DNA of 27,903 nt from an uncultured Butyricicoccus sp. (GTDB lineage Bacteria > Bacillota > Clostridia > Oscillospirales > Butyricicoccaceae), in contig URFQ01000027.1 of the NCBI GenBank assembly GCA_900547195.1, positions 1-27,903 on the forward strand, read 5' to 3'. Every line of letters starts with the position of its first letter. Position 1 is the first letter of the stretch. The notes under the pieces are model-generated. The model had not been told where the DNA came from. It made no database searches and worked only from the letters and a program-made list of their open reading frames with translations. Of the stretch, positions 7,153 through 13,898 are shown one piece after another. The position numbers and the translations under genes are program-made.

Positions 7153-8436
7153 ATGAAAATCATTCGACGTATTCTGGCCGCCGGTCTCTCGCTGGCCATG
7201 CTTGCGCCCGCAGGAGCACAGGCGGCAAATCCGGAACCGCGGCAGATGCGCGGCGTGTGGGTGTCGTCGGTTTACAATCTCGACTATCCCGCCAAAACAA
7301 CCACTTCGGCCGACGCTCTCAAAAGCGAGGCCGACCGCATCCTGGACAACTGTGTGAAAACCGGACTGAACACGGTCTTTTTTCAGGTGCGCCCAACCTC
7401 AGACGCGCTCTATGACTCGGACATTTTCCCGTGGAGCCACTGGCTGACCGGCAAGCAGGGTACCGCCCCCGCAGACGGGTTCGATCCGCTCGCATACTGG
7501 GTGGACGGGGCGCACCGCCGCGGGCTGGAGCTGCACGCATGGATCAATCCCTATCGTGTGACGCGCGATAAGAACTGGGACGAACTCGACCCGGGCAACC
7601 CGGCCAAGGTGCACGCGGGCTGGGCCGTCAAGTACACGGACGGCAATTATTATTATGACCCCGGCATCCCGGAGGTACGCGAGCTGGTGGTTGACGGCGC
7701 GGCCGAAATCGCGGAAAACTACGATGTGGACGGCATCCATCTGGACGACTATTTTTATCCGGGCACGGATTTTAATGATGCGGCGACCTATCAGCAGTAC
7801 GGCTCTGGTTTTGACAACATCGCGGACTGGCGGCGCGACAATGTCAACCAGCTGGTTGCACAGCTTGACGAGGAGCTGCATGATATTGACCCGGATCTTC
7901 AGTTCGGCATCAGCCCGGCGGGCGTGTGGGCGAACAAATCCACCGACCCCCGCGGCTCGGACACCCGCGGCGGCAATGAGAGCTATGTGAAGGCGTACGC
8001 GGACAGCCTTGCGTGGATCAAGTCTGGCACAGTGGATTATATCGTCCCGCAGATTTACTGGGAGATCGGCCACAGCGCCGCCGATTTTGCGACGCTCACC
8101 GACTGGTGGATCAGCAAGACGCAGGGCACGGGCGTAAAGCTCTACATCGGCCTTGCGGCGTACAAGTGCCACGACAGCAGTACGCCGACGTGGACGACCA
8201 CCGATCACATTTTTGATTCGCTCGATTATATCGCCGCGCGTCCGGCCGTCTCCGGTGCTGTGCTCTTCCGGTATGGCTCGCTGGACGCCGTATCCGGGCT
8301 GCGCGATGATCTTGCAGCGTGGTACAAAGAGCATACCGGCGCGGACAGTGCGCCCGAAAGCGCGTTCCCGGACGAGAAAAATGCCGCGACCTTTGCGGGC
8401 GTATTTACCCTGTTCCTCAGCGCGCTCATGCGATAA
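7153..8436 (+). CDS. Secreted GHL10-type glycoside hydrolase-like protein (DUF187, YngK-like)
   Basis: This 427-residue exported protein has a signal peptide (basic MKIIRR, hydrophobic core, cleavage after AQA at about residue 24). The TIM-barrel of the glycosyl-hydrolase-like 10 family follows: RGVWVSSVYNLDYP, VFFQVRPTSDALY (76-88), LHAWINPYRV (127-136), the acidic DGIHLDDYFYP (193-203), and later FGISPAGVWAN and IVPQIYWEIG. The family includes B. subtilis YngK; members are thought to act on extracellular or cell-wall polysaccharides, though substrates are mostly unproven. AAAGGAG precedes the ATG. A hydrophobic C-terminal tail after residue 412 may contact the membrane. It is the first gene of a four-gene run with unrelated partners, an odd operon. 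Confidence 0.92.
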   Translation: MKIIRRILAAGLSLAMLAPAGAQAANPEPRQMRGVWVSSVYNLDYPAKTTTSADALKSEADRILDNCVKTGLNTVFFQVRPTSDALYDSDIFPWSHWLTGKQGTAPADGFDPLAYWVDGAHRRGLELHAWINPYRVTRDKNWDELDPGNPAKVHAGWAVKYTDGNYYYDPGIPEVRELVVDGAAEIAENYDVDGIHLDDYFYPGTDFNDAATYQQYGSGFDNIADWRRDNVNQLVAQLDEELHDIDPDLQFGISPAGVWANKSTDPRGSDTRGGNESYVKAYADSLAWIKSGTVDYIVPQIYWEIGHSAADFATLTDWWISKTQGTGVKLYIGLAAYKCHDSSTPTWTTTDHIFDSLDYIAARPAVSGAVLFRYGSLDAVSGLRDDLAAWYKEHTGADSAPESAFPDEKNAATFAGVFTLFLSALMR

Positions 8437-8451
8437 AAGGAGAGTCGTCAC

Positions 8452-9180
8452 ATGCAGGAACTGCAATATTTTGAAAAGGATTATCCCATCACGTTCAGCC
8501 ACATCGACAACCGTGGGATCGCGCGGCCGTCCGCCCTGTTTGACATTATGCAGGACGCGGCCACCGAGCACGCGGACGCGCTGCATCTCAATGCCGACGA
8601 TCTGGGCGCCCTTTGGGTGCTCAGCCGCCTGCACTGTGCGCTTACGCGGCCAGTGCGCGTGCATGAGGTGATCCATGTGCGCACCTGGTGCGCGGGCATC
8701 AAAGGCGCGACCTGGCTGCGCGCGTTTACCCTTTGCGTGAATGGGGAAGAGATTGCGCAGGCGCTCAGCGCATGGGTCGTGCTCGACCGCGTGAGCCACC
8801 GCATCCTGCGGCCCACACAGATCCCCGCGGCGCAGGGCTATATTGCGCTGGTGCCCGCCGCATGCCCGGCGGTCCCCGGGAAGCTGCTGTGCGCGGGGCT
8901 CACGCCCCATCATGTGCATACGGTGCGCTATTCCGACCTGGATATCAACGGCCATATGAACAATGTCAAGATTGTCGACGTGGTTTGCGATGGGCTGGAG
9001 CTGGATCGGCAGGACGGCCTGTTTGTCTCCGAAATACAGGTCAATTACACAGCGGAATGCATGCCCGGCGAGCAGATTGCGCTTGCGGTTGGGCAGGGGG
9101 CGGATGGGCTTACCTATGTATTTGGCGCTGCGGACGGCGCGCCAAAGTTTGAGGCGGCGGCCAAACTGTCGCTGTATTGA
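8452..9180 (+). CDS. Acyl-ACP thioesterase (Fat family)
   Basis: This 242-residue cytosolic enzyme hydrolyses acyl-ACP and releases free fatty acid. It has the expected two hot-dog domains: the N-terminal one carries FSHIDNRGIARPSALFDIMQDAA and the WVLSRL segment. The C-terminal one starts at VRYSDLDINGHMNN (158-171), where Asp164, Asn166 and His168 match the catalytic set of bacterial acyl-ACP thioesterases. AAAGGAGAG lies 9 bases before the start. The gene begins 15 bases after the hydrolase stop and its own stop is followed 17 bases later by the NTase-like gene, so all are probably cotranscribed. The chain length released cannot be read from the sequence. Confidence 0.92.
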   Translation: MQELQYFEKDYPITFSHIDNRGIARPSALFDIMQDAATEHADALHLNADDLGALWVLSRLHCALTRPVRVHEVIHVRTWCAGIKGATWLRAFTLCVNGEEIAQALSAWVVLDRVSHRILRPTQIPAAQGYIALVPAACPAVPGKLLCAGLTPHHVHTVRYSDLDINGHMNNVKIVDVVCDGLELDRQDGLFVSEIQVNYTAECMPGEQIALAVGQGADGLTYVFGAADGAPKFEAAAKLSLY

Positions 9181-9197
9181 CGAAAGGAGAGGGCAGG

Positions 9198-9503
9198 ATG
9201 GAACAGGCCGAAAAGGACATGCTGCTGAGCGGCCTGCTGGCGCTTTGCAGCCCGGAAAAAGTCATTTTACATGGCGCGAAACGCGGCATGACCAGCGGGC
9301 GGCTGAAGACAGCCAGCCTTTGCATCGTGGTGCCCGACTGCGATAAGAAAGCGCTGCTGCGGCGGCTGTATCTCGAATTGCCGCTTGATTTTCAGGTAAA
9401 CATTAATCTGTACACCCATGACGAATGGGAAGAGCTGATCGATGACCCGGACAGCTATGCATCCTGGATCGACGAGAAAGGGACGGTGCTGTATGACACG
9501 TAG
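9198..9503 (+). CDS. Degenerate minimal nucleotidyltransferase-like protein, partner of HEPN
   Basis: This 101-residue protein looks like a minimal (MNT) nucleotidyltransferase of HEPN/MNT pairs, but the active site is degraded. Where the family has GSxxxG followed by DxD, this one has HGAKRG (25-30) and ASLCIVV (39-45), with no paired aspartates. The remaining pattern (VILHGAKRG, then FQVNINLYTHDEWEELIDDPDSYASWIDEKGTVLYD) keeps the usual secondary-structure order, including the end strand typical of these proteins. ATG 9198 has AGGAGAG at good spacing. Its stop lies inside the first possible start region of the HEPN gene. AMPylation by this protein is doubtful; it may be a binding partner only. 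Assignment rests on weak fold-like similarity plus context. Confidence 0.6.
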   Translation: MEQAEKDMLLSGLLALCSPEKVILHGAKRGMTSGRLKTASLCIVVPDCDKKALLRRLYLELPLDFQVNINLYTHDEWEELIDDPDSYASWIDEKGTVLYDT

Positions 9504-9525
9504 CCGGAAAGGTGCGCGCGACAGC

Positions 9526-9930
9526 ATGTACTATTACAAATGGCTGGACAAGGCGCTGTGTGATTTGCAGGCGGCGCGCATCCTGCTGACCTGGGGTGGG
9601 GATCCGTCCAATGTCGCCTTTCATTGCCAACAGGCCATTGAAAAGGCGCTGAAGGGCTATCTGCTTTTCCGCACCGGGCGGCATTACGACGGACACAACC
9701 TGACGTATTTATGCCGGCAGGCGGTGATGGCGGACGAGCGGTTTACCGAATGGCTGGACGAGAGTGCGGCGCTGAACAACCTTTACATCGAAACCCGCTA
9801 TCCAACCGACCTGCCGCTCGAGCTGGATGAGAGCACGGTGCGCAGCTATTTCCGAATGGCGGAAGATATGTTTGCCGCCATCCGCAAGGAATTATACGAC
9901 GGCGGCCGTCCGCACCGGATCAAAAAATAG
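9526..9930 (+). CDS. HEPN domain protein
   Basis: This 134-residue all-helical protein fits the HEPN family (PF05168 type): YKWLDKALCDLQAARILL, then VAFHCQQAIEKALKGYLL (30-47), RHYDGHNL (52-59) and LYIETRYP (86-93). The R-x4-H pattern (Arg52, His57) is the catalytic arrangement of HEPN ribonucleases, so a toxin-like RNase or a nucleotide-binding partner are both possible. I start at 9526 because family members begin with this helix; GGAAAGGTG lies about 11 bases upstream. An earlier ATG at 9493 overlaps the NTase stop by 11 bases and would add MTRSRKGARDS. Together with the upstream gene it forms a HEPN/NTase pair, a configuration known from toxin-antitoxin systems. Confidence 0.85.
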   Translation: MYYYKWLDKALCDLQAARILLTWGGDPSNVAFHCQQAIEKALKGYLLFRTGRHYDGHNLTYLCRQAVMADERFTEWLDESAALNNLYIETRYPTDLPLELDESTVRSYFRMAEDMFAAIRKELYDGGRPHRIKK

Positions 9931-9953
9931 CGCGGGCTGCTTTCCTTAAAAAT

Positions 9954-10019
9954 AAAAAAGCCTTCCCGTTTCGGTAATGCCATGAAGACCGCGGCATTGG
10001 CGGAATGGGAAGGCTTTTT
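9954..10019. terminator. Bidirectional terminator between the HEPN gene and rsmI
   Basis: AAAAAAGCCTTCCC (9954-9967) pairs with GGGAAGGCTTTTT (10007-10019), and AATGCC/GGCATT pairs within the loop to give a long, slightly interrupted stem. Both sides end in A/T runs, so it can stop both converging transcripts. Confidence 0.9.
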
Positions 10020-10055
10020 CACAGGCGTCGCAGGCGGAACCGTGCAGAGCTTCTT

Positions 10056-10904
10056 TCAGGAATCCTGTTCGCCCAGCGCCGCCTGATACAGGGCGTTTTT
10101 TTTAACGCCAAGGCCGGCGGAGACCATTTTTACTGCATCCTTGAGCGTTTCACCCGCCGCAATACGCGTCTGCACGGCGGAAAGCGCCATTGCCATGCGG
10201 CCATCCCCGTTCGCCTCTTCGGGCATGTCTGGAGCGCCCTCCAAAATGAGCACGAATTCCCCGCGCGGCGCGTTTTCCGTAAAGTATGCTTCCGCTTCCG
10301 CCAGCGTGAAGCGGAGCGTCTCCTCATGAAGCTTGGTGATCTCCCGCGACAGCGAGATGCGGCGGTTGCCGCCAAAGGCGGCGCGCAGGTCGGAAAGCGT
10401 CTGACGCAGCTTATGCGGTGCTTCATAGAAAATCATGGTACGTTTTTCTGCTTGCAGGGAATCCAGATGTTCGCGGCGGGCCTTCTTGTTGACCGACAGG
10501 AAACCCTCGAAGCACCAGCGGCCAGTCGGCAGGCCGGACGCGGCGAGTGCGCACACGGCCGCGCAGCAGCCGGGCACCGGGATGACCGGCACGCCGTTCT
10601 GAGCGCACAACGCGACCAGGTCTTCTCCAGGGTCGGAGACGGCCGGGGTGCCCGCGTCGGTCACAAGCGCGCAGCTTTCGCCCGCGAGCAGGCGCGCAAG
10701 AATTTCTTCGCCACGCTGGCGGCGGTTGTGCTCGTAGTAGCTGACCAGCGGCTTTGCGGGCAGATCGAGCGCGGTCATCAGCTTTTTCGTGACGCGCGTG
10801 TCCTCGGCGGCAATGAAATCGACCGCGGACAGGGTTTCCCGTGCACGGGGCGAAAAGTCGCCCAAATTGCCGATGGGCGTTGCGACCAGATAAAGAATAC
10901 TCAT
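10056..10904 (-). CDS. rsmI: 16S rRNA (cytidine-1402-2'-O)-methyltransferase RsmI
   Basis: RsmI 2'-O-methylates C1402 in the decoding centre of 16S rRNA using S-adenosylmethionine, supporting decoding accuracy. The 282-residue protein has the full set of family motifs of the tetrapyrrole-methylase fold: LYLVATPIGNLGD at the N-terminus, AAEDTRVTKKL (32-42), the SAM-binding LVTDAGTPAVSDPG, PVPGCCAAVCALAASGLPTGRW, and RTMIFYEAPHKL. Length is normal. The start has AGGAG eight bases upstream. Its 5' leader carries an intrinsic terminator downstream of a strong promoter, so premature termination may control it. In many Firmicutes rsmI lies next to a GIY-YIG or tmRNA-related gene; here it is alone. 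Confidence 0.95.
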   Translation of the reverse strand: MSILYLVATPIGNLGDFSPRARETLSAVDFIAAEDTRVTKKLMTALDLPAKPLVSYYEHNRRQRGEEILARLLAGESCALVTDAGTPAVSDPGEDLVALCAQNGVPVIPVPGCCAAVCALAASGLPTGRWCFEGFLSVNKKARREHLDSLQAEKRTMIFYEAPHKLRQTLSDLRAAFGGNRRISLSREITKLHEETLRFTLAEAEAYFTENAPRGEFVLILEGAPDMPEEANGDGRMAMALSAVQTRIAAGETLKDAVKMVSAGLGVKKNALYQAALGEQDS

Positions 10905-10949
10905 TGTAATTTCTCCTGATTATATTACATTACAAAAATGGAAGACGGC

Positions 10950-10980
10950 AAAAAAATAACCGCATCTTGCGCGGTTATTT
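10950..10980 (-). terminator. Intrinsic terminator inside the rsmI leader (possible attenuator)
   Basis: On the minus strand AAATAACCGC (10980-10971) pairs with GCGGTTATTT (10963-10954) around a 7-base loop, followed by seven T. A second hairpin, CCCGC/GCGGG at 11005-10988, lies just before it. Both are between the strong promoter at 11045-11018 and the rsmI start at 10904, so most transcripts should end here, giving a short RNA of about 60 nt, unless something prevents termination. Confidence 0.8.
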
Positions 10981-11017
10981 GGGAGATCCCGCCCGGACGA
11001 GCGGGAAAACTACCTTC

Positions 11018-11045
11018 ATTATATTGATTTTTGCAGGTTTGTCAA
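11018..11045 (-). promoter_or_regulatory. Strong consensus promoter upstream of rsmI
   Basis: On the minus strand TTGACA (11045-11040) and TATAAT (11023-11018) are both perfect, with a 16-base spacer. Transcription should start near 11011, about 107 bases before the rsmI start codon. Confidence 0.85.
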
Positions 11046-11080
11046 GGCAGCCCGCCCGAAAATGGATCCCACCCCTTTTT

Positions 11081-11197
11081 TTACTTTTTATCCGGCTGCT
11101 GGCCGTAGTATGCGTCGAGCAGCACGGTCTCAAGGTCGTCGCAGCGCTTCTTCCTGCACTCGGTGATCGCGTCGGAGATTTCCAGAAGCTTGCCCAA
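11081..11197 (-). CDS. Small protein, 38 residues, TTG start, unknown function
   Basis: A TTG start at 11197 lies six bases after GAGGTG and opens a frame of 38 codons ending TAA at 11081. The product starts MGKLLEISDAITECRKK and is charged, with an amphipathic-helix look, a CRKKRC pair of cysteines and a DAYYGQQ tail. Codon third positions are strongly G/C, like the real genes around it, which is a good sign of coding. A plausible promoter lies upstream (11253-11225). It has no membrane segment. I do not recognise the family; an isolated metal-binding or RNA-interacting peptide is conceivable but not shown. Confidence 0.6.
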   Translation of the reverse strand: MGKLLEISDAITECRKKRCDDLETVLLDAYYGQQPDKK

Positions 11198-11224
11198 AGA
11201 TCACACCTCGCTTTACTTTTTACT

Positions 11225-11253
11225 AGGATAGTCCCTTTTTTGCCGGATCACAA
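11225..11253 (-). promoter_or_regulatory. Probable promoter of the 38-residue small gene
   Basis: On the minus strand TTGTGA (11253-11248), a 17-base spacer and TATCCT (11230-11225) give a fair sigma-A match, ending about 28 bases before the TTG start. Confidence 0.5.
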
Positions 11254-11302
11254 GATTGACTTTGTGTAAAGTATGCAAAAATATATGCTCAGATTTGTGC
11301 AC

Positions 11303-11890
11303 TTATTCAAAATCATCCTTCGATTGGGGTGCCTCCTCGCGATGCCGTTCACGAAACGCCTGCCAGCGTGCGCTGAGCGAAAAGCGGCGGTCGAGCGGCT
11401 TCAAGAATAGCAGCATCAGCCCGGCAATCAATAAAATCCAGCAGGATTTTGTCAGCGGCCACAGAACATGGAATTCGACGAAGCCGCCGTATCCAGTCCA
11501 GACCTGGGTATAGCCCGCCACACGATTTTCGTGAATATAAGTTACCGGATAGACGCGCGAAAGCACCCAAACGATGAAAAGCGCAAGGGACGATACGCCG
11601 GTCAGGATGCCGCCCACGAGCAGTTTTACATTCACGCGCTGTGTGCGCGGCGCGGCCGCGAAAGCGGGCGGGGCAACGGGTTCGGGCATTTGGATGGTTT
11701 CTTTCAGCAGATAGTCGGTCGAGACTTGGAAAAAGTCGCTGAGCGCGAGCAGTTTTTCCACATCAGGCATGGATGCGTTCAGCTCCCACTTGCTGACCGC
11801 CTGCCGGGTCACGCCGAGCGCTTCGGAAAGCTGTTCCTGCGACAATCCTTTTGCGCGGCGCAGCGCCTGTAATTTTTCACCGAATTTCAT
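11303..11890 (-). CDS. XRE-family transcriptional regulator with two membrane segments
   Basis: The 195-residue protein has an N-terminal Xre/Cro helix-turn-helix (about residues 5-60) with the classical LSQEQLSEALGVTRQAVSKWE core. After a proline/alanine-rich linker (69-82) come two hydrophobic spans (about 89-110 and 147-164), so the DNA-binding domain is probably tethered to the membrane. The loop between the spans, rich in Tyr and Gly, would face outside. The start is ATG 11890, directly after CGGAGGTGATCTTT. Such membrane-anchored XRE proteins are common in Clostridia and presumed to sense envelope signals. It is divergent from a MerR-type regulator that also has a membrane tail. Confidence 0.9.
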   Translation of the reverse strand: MKFGEKLQALRRAKGLSQEQLSEALGVTRQAVSKWELNASMPDVEKLLALSDFFQVSTDYLLKETIQMPEPVAPPAFAAAPRTQRVNVKLLVGGILTGVSSLALFIVWVLSRVYPVTYIHENRVAGYTQVWTGYGGFVEFHVLWPLTKSCWILLIAGLMLLFLKPLDRRFSLSARWQAFRERHREEAPQSKDDFE

Positions 11891-12036
11891 AAAGATCACC
11901 TCCGTTTGGTTGTGAGGATAGGATAGCATTCCTTGCGGTTGCATGCCAGCGATGGACGCGGACATGTGCGCAACCAACAGTTGCGGCCGCTTTTTCGGCT
12001 TTTTTTGCGAGCGGAAAACATTTTTTTAGAAAGGGC

Positions 12037-12067
12037 TTGACATGATAGCGGCTGTACCCTTTATCAT
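12037..12067 (+). promoter_or_regulatory. MerR-type promoter/operator
   Basis: A perfect TTGACA (12037-12042) and TATCAT (12062-12067) are separated by 19 bases, the stretched spacing typical of MerR-controlled promoters. ATGATA (12042-12047) and TATCAT (12062-12067) are inverted copies around the spacer, a suitable dyad for autoregulation by the downstream protein. Confidence 0.7.
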
Positions 12068-12090
12068 AAAAGGGAAAGGAGCGGAAATGT

Positions 12091-12936
12091 ATGACCATAC
12101 AAGAAGCGGAACAGCGCACCGGCCTGCCGAAACAGACCATCCGATATTACGAAAAAGCCGGACTGCTGCATCCGACGCGGAACCGGGGCAACGCATATCG
12201 GGAGTTTTCCACGGAGGATATCCGCACACTGAAACTCATCAAGCTGTTCCGCAAGCTGGATTTCCCGCTGGCGACAATCGCGCAGCTGCTGCGTGGAGAA
12301 ACGGAATTGCGGCCAGCCATAGAACAGCAGATTCAGGACTTGCAGGTCGCGGCAGACCGGCTGGAAAGCTGCATTGTATTTTGTCAGGAATTACGCGGGG
12401 AGCAGCGGGTCGATCAAATTGACCCGGACCGCTGCCTCGCGGAGATGAGCCGTCGGGAAAAGGAGGGCCATATGTTTTTCAATTTTTTATCCGATGCCAA
12501 GAAGATGTACAAGGCCGAGTGCGAGAAATCCTTTTCGTTTGAGCCGGACACCATGATCGGCAACGCGCGCGAGTTCACCGATGCACTGCTGCAATATGCG
12601 CAGGAAAACGATCGTGATATCACCATCCGCAAAGAGAGCATGTATCCGGAATTTTCGATGGATGGACGGGTCTATATTGCGCAGCGGCATTTCAGCCGCT
12701 TTGGCGCGGTTGTGACCTGCACGCTCAAAGACCCCGAGAAAGCCGAACCCGGTGAGATCCCGAAGAAAACACGGAAAAAATACCGTCTGGCGTTCAAGAT
12801 CCTGCCGGTCGTGATGATTTTCGTATGGCTGTGGATCACAAAGGCGCAGCAGATGAACGTGGTGGAAGCGCTCGGCGTCGCTCTGACGCTCACCGTGGTA
12901 TACTATACGATGTGGAGATTCACCTATCGCCGCTGA
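12091..12936 (+). CDS. MerR-family regulator with C-terminal membrane segments
   Basis: The first 70 residues are a MerR winged helix: EAEQRTGLPKQTIRYYEKAGLLHPTRN, with the wing continuing to LIKLFRKLDFPLATIAQLL. A helical dimerisation region follows (71-105). The rest is not a known effector domain in my view: a middle region (125-215) with a cysteine pair is followed by a lysine-rich stretch (224-231) and two hydrophobic spans (about 233-250 and 258-274). A regulator tethered to the membrane by its C-terminus is therefore predicted, and the lysines before the first span fit the inside-positive rule. AAAGGAG lies nine bases before the start. Its 3' end overlaps the convergent HAD gene by 17 bases. 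Confidence 0.88.
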   Translation: MTIQEAEQRTGLPKQTIRYYEKAGLLHPTRNRGNAYREFSTEDIRTLKLIKLFRKLDFPLATIAQLLRGETELRPAIEQQIQDLQVAADRLESCIVFCQELRGEQRVDQIDPDRCLAEMSRREKEGHMFFNFLSDAKKMYKAECEKSFSFEPDTMIGNAREFTDALLQYAQENDRDITIRKESMYPEFSMDGRVYIAQRHFSRFGAVVTCTLKDPEKAEPGEIPKKTRKKYRLAFKILPVVMIFVWLWITKAQQMNVVEALGVALTLTVVYYTMWRFTYRR

Positions 12937-13717
12937 GGATGCCGAGGTTTACGAGCGCATTCCATACTCCGTCGTGGTCAACATCGTCGGTGATATAGTC
13001 CGCTGCGGCCTTAACCGCGTCGACCGCGTTGCCCATGGCCACACCAATCTGCGCATGTACCAGCATATCGAGATCGTTGCCCCCATCCCCAAAGGCCATT
13101 ACCTCGTCAGGCGCAATACCAAAATGCCCGATTATCTGATCCATCCCTACCGGTTTGCCGCCGTTCACGGGCATGATATCGGTAAAAAGCGGCATCCAGC
13201 GCGCAGCCTTGCAGCCCGGGATGTGACGTAGGAACGCAGGTTCTTCCGGCTCGGTGATGAAGGCGCTCAGTTGATAGACCTTGTGCGCCAGCGCACGGCG
13301 CACGTCCACGGTTGGGCCGAATATGTCCTCGCCGCCAAGCTTCCGGCTTAGCTCACGGGTAAGATCATTGTGAAAATTGGTGTAAATAAAGTCCTCTTCG
13401 ACAAAGTTGCAGGCGATTTGCTGTTCTTCCAAATAGGGCAGCAGGGAAGCGATGGATTCTGTGGGAATGCAGTTGTCGTAGATCACCTGGCCGTTTACGA
13501 GGCAATACTGGCCGTTCATCGTGACATAGCCATCAAAGGGAAAATTGAACACCTCGCGCAGATAGGCTGCGGTTTTCGGCGGGCGGCCGGTCGCAACAAA
13601 TAACTTTACACCCTGCTCGCGCAGGCGGAACAGCGCATGCTGGGTGGATTGCGGCACGCGATGGGTTTCGAAGCTAAGCAGGGTGCCGTCAATATCGAAA
13701 AAAATGGCGCGGATCAT
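12920..13717 (-). CDS. HAD-superfamily phosphatase, Cof-type
   Basis: This 265-residue cytosolic hydrolase belongs to the Cof/YxeH-like IIB branch of the haloacid dehalogenase superfamily, which dephosphorylates small metabolites such as sugar phosphates or flavin mononucleotide. Motif I is FFDIDGTLLSF with nucleophile Asp8 and acid/base Asp10, motif II is in VATGRPPKTA, and the C-terminal motif is MAFGDGGNDLDML. The alpha/beta cap lies between. I chose ATG 13717: AAGGAGG precedes it, while an upstream in-frame start adds residues with no family match. The real substrate cannot be told. It overlaps the end of the MerR gene tail to tail with no terminator between. Confidence 0.93.
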   Translation of the reverse strand: MIRAIFFDIDGTLLSFETHRVPQSTQHALFRLREQGVKLFVATGRPPKTAAYLREVFNFPFDGYVTMNGQYCLVNGQVIYDNCIPTESIASLLPYLEEQQIACNFVEEDFIYTNFHNDLTRELSRKLGGEDIFGPTVDVRRALAHKVYQLSAFITEPEEPAFLRHIPGCKAARWMPLFTDIMPVNGGKPVGMDQIIGHFGIAPDEVMAFGDGGNDLDMLVHAQIGVAMGNAVDAVKAAADYITDDVDHDGVWNALVNLGILSGDR

Positions 13718-13758
13718 AGAGAGTCCTCCTTGAAAAATCCAGTTTTGATTCCATACAC

Positions 13759-13764
13759 AGTATA
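13759..13764 (-). promoter_or_regulatory. Extended -10 promoter of the HAD phosphatase gene
   Basis: On the minus strand TGATATACT (extended -10, TATACT at 13764-13759) lies about 40 bases before the start. The -35 region is weak. Confidence 0.5.
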
Positions 13765-13801
13765 TCACATGAAAGCGAAAAAACAGACTGGAAAATCAAC
13801 A

Positions 13802-13830
13802 AAAAGGACAGGCGCAAAGCCTGTCCTTTT
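13802..13830 (-). terminator. Intrinsic terminator of the rpsB-tsf operon
   Basis: A 12-bp perfect stem (13802-13813 with 13819-13830) closes a 5-base loop. On the minus strand it is followed by TTTTTGTT, so it ends the tsf transcript about 70 bases after the stop codon. Confidence 0.92.
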
Positions 13831-13898
13831 CGATTTCATTCAAACATAGAGGCGGCTTTCATTCGAAATGCCGAACGAAAGGAAAGTCCCTGCATGCC

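Noticed and set aside
11966..12030. CGCAAC/GTTGCG arms and T-rich runs between the XRE and MerR genes
   Set aside because: Could be an operator or a terminator for antisense transcription, but the stem is only 6 bp and no start or stop signal fixes its role.
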